Of a stretch of DNA of 64,000 nt, positions 62,201 through 64,000 are shown in pieces (within the stretch, counting starts at the first letter, position 1; each line of letters begins with the position of its first letter). Position numbers and translations under genes: made by a program. A model generated the notes under the pieces. That model was not told where the DNA came from. It saw only the letters and a program-made list of their open reading frames with translations, and ran no database searches. The stretch is from Xanthobacteraceae bacterium. GTDB taxonomy: Bacteria; Pseudomonadota; Alphaproteobacteria; Rhizobiales; Xanthobacteraceae. The DNA lies in NCBI GenBank assembly GCA_022841625.1, contig JALHRD010000020.1:39735-103734 (forward strand), given 5' to 3'.

Positions 62201-62408
62201 ATTGACCCCGCTCTTGTTCGGCGCCGACGAAGCCGGCCGGGAAATTCTGCATCCGGTCGCGGTGACGATCTTTGGCGGTCTCTTGAGCGCGACCGCGCTG
62301 GACGCGCTGTTGACCCCATTGTTGTTCCTGGCGTTCGGCCGCAAGCCGTTGCAGCGTCTGCTCGAGAAGGCGCAGGCCGCGGGCATGAAATCGGCCGAGG
62401 CCTATTGA
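59286..62408 (+). CDS. Heavy-metal RND efflux pump (CusA/CzcA type)
   Basis: A 1040-aa inner-membrane pump with 12 expected helices. N-terminal [69 protein letters not shown] is the heavy-metal RND hallmark. TM4 reads [25 protein letters not shown], the GELVDD variant seen in one branch of CzcA-like pumps. Metal specificity cannot be assigned by eye. The outer-membrane component is missing from the operon, so it must use a TolC encoded elsewhere. Confidence 0.93.
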   Translation: [1040 protein letters not shown]

Positions 62409-62439
62409 TCCAGTTCCCATCCCAGCAAGGAGAATGACC

Positions 62440-62808
62440 ATGATCTTACGTTGTGTGATCGCTCTGGCAGTCGGCGTGTTGCTGATCGCGGCTGCCGTGG
62501 CGCAGACCAAAGGCCCCAATGGCGGCACTGTGGTCAGGGCGGACGATCATCCGGTTGAATTCGTGCTGCGCGATCAGGAGATCGTTTTCTATATCGGCGA
62601 TCATGACGGCAAGCCGATGCCGACCAAGGGATTAAAGGCGCGCGCGATCGTGCAGGATGGCGGCAAGACGACGACGATTACATTGTCTCCGGCGGCGCCG
62701 AACATGTTTGTCGGCAAGCTCGCGGCGCCGCTCGGCGCCAAGGCGCGGGTGGCGTTTTCAAGCGCGGTTGACGGTCATTCGCTCCAGGCTCGGTTTGTCG
62801 CGCCATAG
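62440..62808 (+). CDS. Small exported protein of the metal-efflux operon
   Basis: A 122-aa exported protein (MILRCVIALAVGVLLIAAAVAQ) with TKGPNGGTVVRADDHPVEFVLRDQEIVFYIGDHDGKPMPTKGLKARA, a pattern also found near the N-termini of metal RND adaptors. AGGAG lies 7 nt before the ATG at 62440, better than the ATG at 62434. It could be a periplasmic metal-handling accessory like CusF, though it lacks the CusF Met/Trp site. Confidence 0.72.
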   Translation: MILRCVIALAVGVLLIAAAVAQTKGPNGGTVVRADDHPVEFVLRDQEIVFYIGDHDGKPMPTKGLKARAIVQDGGKTTTITLSPAAPNMFVGKLAAPLGAKARVAFSSAVDGHSLQARFVAP

Positions 62809-62923
62809 TCGGCGTCCGATTGCCAGGTCGGCGCAATTGCGTTAGATCGCCTGCGATCGATCGCGATTGACAGCGCGCGCCTGGGACGGCCGATACGGTG
62901 GTCCGGCGCCGGAAGGGGACGAT

Positions 62924-63703
62924 ATGGATCTCGGCATCGCCGGACGGACGGCCATTATTTGCGCGTCAAGCCGTGGGCTCGGGCGCGCTTGTGCGTTCGC
63001 GCTGGCTGAAGCGGGCTGTCATGTGATCGTCAACGGCCGGGATGCCAATGTCCTGAACGCCACCGCCGACGCGATCCGATCCAAGACCGGCGTCAAGGTG
63101 ACGGCGGTGGCCGCGGATGTGGCGACCGCGGAAGGGCAGGCGGCACTTTTTGCGGCGGCGCCCGAGCCGGACATCCTGGTCAACAACAATGCCGGTCCGC
63201 CGCCGCGCGATTTTCGCGAGCTGACGCGCCAGCAGATGATCGATGGGGTGATCGCCAATATGGTGATCGCGATCGAACTGGTGCAAAAGGCCATCGTTCC
63301 GATGACCGCCAAGAAGTTCGGCCGCATCGTCAACATCACATCGGGCACGGTCAAATTGCCGCAGGCGGGTCTCGACCTGTCGTCGGCCGCGCGCGGCGGT
63401 CTGACCATCTTTCTTGCGGGCGTCGCCCGCAGCGTTGCCGCCAGCAATATTACCATCAACAATCTGCTGCCCGGCGCCTTCGAGACCGATCGGCTGAAAT
63501 CCGTGCTCGGCGCCGCCGCCAAGCGCAAAGGCCAAAGCTACGAGGACGCCCGGGCCGAACGCATCGCCAGCATCCCGGCGCGCCGGCTGGGCGATCTCGA
63601 GGGATTCGGCGCAACTTGCGCGTTTCTATGCTCGGCGCAGGCCGGTTTTATCACCGGGCAGAACGTGACGATCGACGGCGGCGCGTTTCCCGGCGTGTTC
63701 TGA
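62924..63703 (+). CDS. SDR-family protein lacking the catalytic YxxxK motif
   Basis: A 259-aa Rossmann protein: cofactor loop ICASSRGLGRACAFALAEAG, NNNAGPPPRDF and the family Ser in IVNITSGTV. At the YxxxK site it reads GLDLSSAARGGLTIFLAGVAR, so both Tyr and Lys are replaced (Lys to Arg). A group of 3-oxoacyl-ACP-reductase-like SDRs shares this loss. It may still bind NAD(P) or catalyse by another residue. GAAGGGGAC precedes the ATG at 62924. Confidence 0.85.
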   Translation: MDLGIAGRTAIICASSRGLGRACAFALAEAGCHVIVNGRDANVLNATADAIRSKTGVKVTAVAADVATAEGQAALFAAAPEPDILVNNNAGPPPRDFRELTRQQMIDGVIANMVIAIELVQKAIVPMTAKKFGRIVNITSGTVKLPQAGLDLSSAARGGLTIFLAGVARSVAASNITINNLLPGAFETDRLKSVLGAAAKRKGQSYEDARAERIASIPARRLGDLEGFGATCAFLCSAQAGFITGQNVTIDGGAFPGVF

Positions 63704-63745
63704 GGAGCGCCGGTCGCGGTATGGCGGTGTGTCAGATGGCTGTCA

Positions 63746-63766
63746 CACAAGGGGGCTCTCCTTGTG
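63746..63766. terminator. Candidate rho-independent terminator after the SDR gene
   Basis: CACAAGG and CCTTGTG form a perfect 7-bp stem with a 7-nt loop, followed by T-rich ATTCTTATTTCC. It lies about 45 nt after the SDR stop. Confidence 0.6.
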
Positions 63767-63912
63767 ATTCTTATTTCCTATTTCGAAAATTGATCGCTGT
63801 TGTTTTTTTGAATGAATCGCGTGGCATTCCGCGACGATGGTGCCACCTTCTGTTACCTACCCATTCCCCGCGATGATGCATGGTGCCGTCGCGGGGTTGG
63901 TAGGAATTAAGG

Positions 63913-63982
63913 GTGGCGTAGTCTCCGGGGTGTTCAACCTCGAATCATCCGGCGTTGAAGCGCCGGACTGGAGACCACGCCA
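63913..63982. repeat. Inverted repeats at the right edge
   Basis: GGCGTAGTCTCC and GGAGACCACGCC form an imperfect long-range inverted repeat, enclosing a smaller hairpin TCCGGCGTTGAAGCGCCGGA. The element ends at the ATG at 63982. It could be a transposon end, an attenuator or a regulatory hairpin. Confidence 0.4.
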
Positions 63983-64000
63983 TGACAAGGCATACCACGA
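63982..64000 (+). CDS. First codons of an unidentified gene cut by the window edge
   Basis: ATGACAAGGCATACCACGA begins a frame reading MTRHTT before the sequence ends. It is too short to identify. GGAGA about 12 nt upstream is a plausible ribosome-binding site, and the surrounding hairpins are compatible with a transposase gene, but nothing proves it. Confidence 0.25.

Noticed and set aside
1..64000. tRNA, rRNA or riboswitch genes
   Set aside because: No cloverleaf, rRNA core or known aptamer consensus was recognised on either strand; a covariance-model scan would be decisive.

Overview
The window looks like a high-GC chromosomal segment from an alphaproteobacterium of the order Hyphomicrobiales (Bradyrhizobium/Rhodopseudomonas/Pseudolabrys-like). 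Grounds are the sox gene content, several TctC/Bug-type binding proteins, a lanthanide-type PQQ dehydrogenase cluster, SigF/NrsF-type regulation and short overlapping operons. This placement is inference; no rRNA or tRNA gene was seen. Gene density is high and nearly all genes are metabolic, with no phage or plasmid functions.

Layout. 0.2-3.2 kb: purine catabolism (PuuD-type urate hydroxylase, allantoate amidohydrolase-like M20 enzyme, DUF3830 protein). 3.8-5.4 kb: ABC-F ATPase. 5.5-6.3 kb: secreted metallo-beta-lactamase-fold hydrolase. 6.6-15.7 kb: periplasmic alcohol oxidation. This holds a PQQ dehydrogenase whose active site carries the extra lanthanide-binding aspartate, a small cytochrome c, the PQQ/Ped-type ABC system (ATPase, beta-propeller, binding protein, ABC-2 permease), a second SsuABC-like ABC importer and a secreted GlcG-like protein. 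15.7-26 kb: a complete thiosulfate-oxidation (sox) locus in four blocks, soxYZBCD, soxAX plus a secreted DsrE-like protein, soxWV, and soxS-soxR-soxT. SoxR has the two cysteines of persulfide sensors. 26-41 kb: a catabolic island with a maleamate/maleate-type module, a flavin monooxygenase, an isocitrate-lyase-family enzyme, hydantoinase A/B, two TctC-like binding proteins, an HMG-CoA-lyase-like enzyme, a CoA transferase and a gentisate-dioxygenase-like cupin. 41.2-45.2 kb: a bufferin (copper-binding RiPP) operon bufA-bufB-bufC-doxX, divergent from an ECF sigma factor/NrsF anti-sigma pair, with recognisable GTAACC promoter boxes between them. 45.2-48.5 kb: GST, an isolated atpE-atpB pair and an amidohydrolase. 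48.6-54.6 kb: a third TctC-like protein and an acyl-CoA dehydrogenase / SucD-like / SucC-like / thiamine-diphosphate enzyme operon. 54.6-57.1 kb: a long intergenic region with two kinds of tandem repeat, then a cytochrome-c/Vgb-propeller gene whose 3' end runs into a palindromic repeat. 57.1-62.8 kb: heavy-metal RND efflux operon. 62.9-63.7 kb: an SDR lacking the catalytic tyrosine. The right edge has a hairpin and the first codons of an unidentified gene.

The strongest points for follow-up are the bufferin/SigF module with its promoter boxes, the lanthanide-type dehydrogenase embedded in an ABC system of unknown cargo, a 156-bp three-hairpin element present twice (37.7 and 56.6 kb, 92% identical by direct comparison), the shared putative SoxR operator motif, the 13-bp and 78-bp tandem repeats at 54.7-54.9 kb, and the orphan atpBE pair with an AxAxAxG c-subunit.
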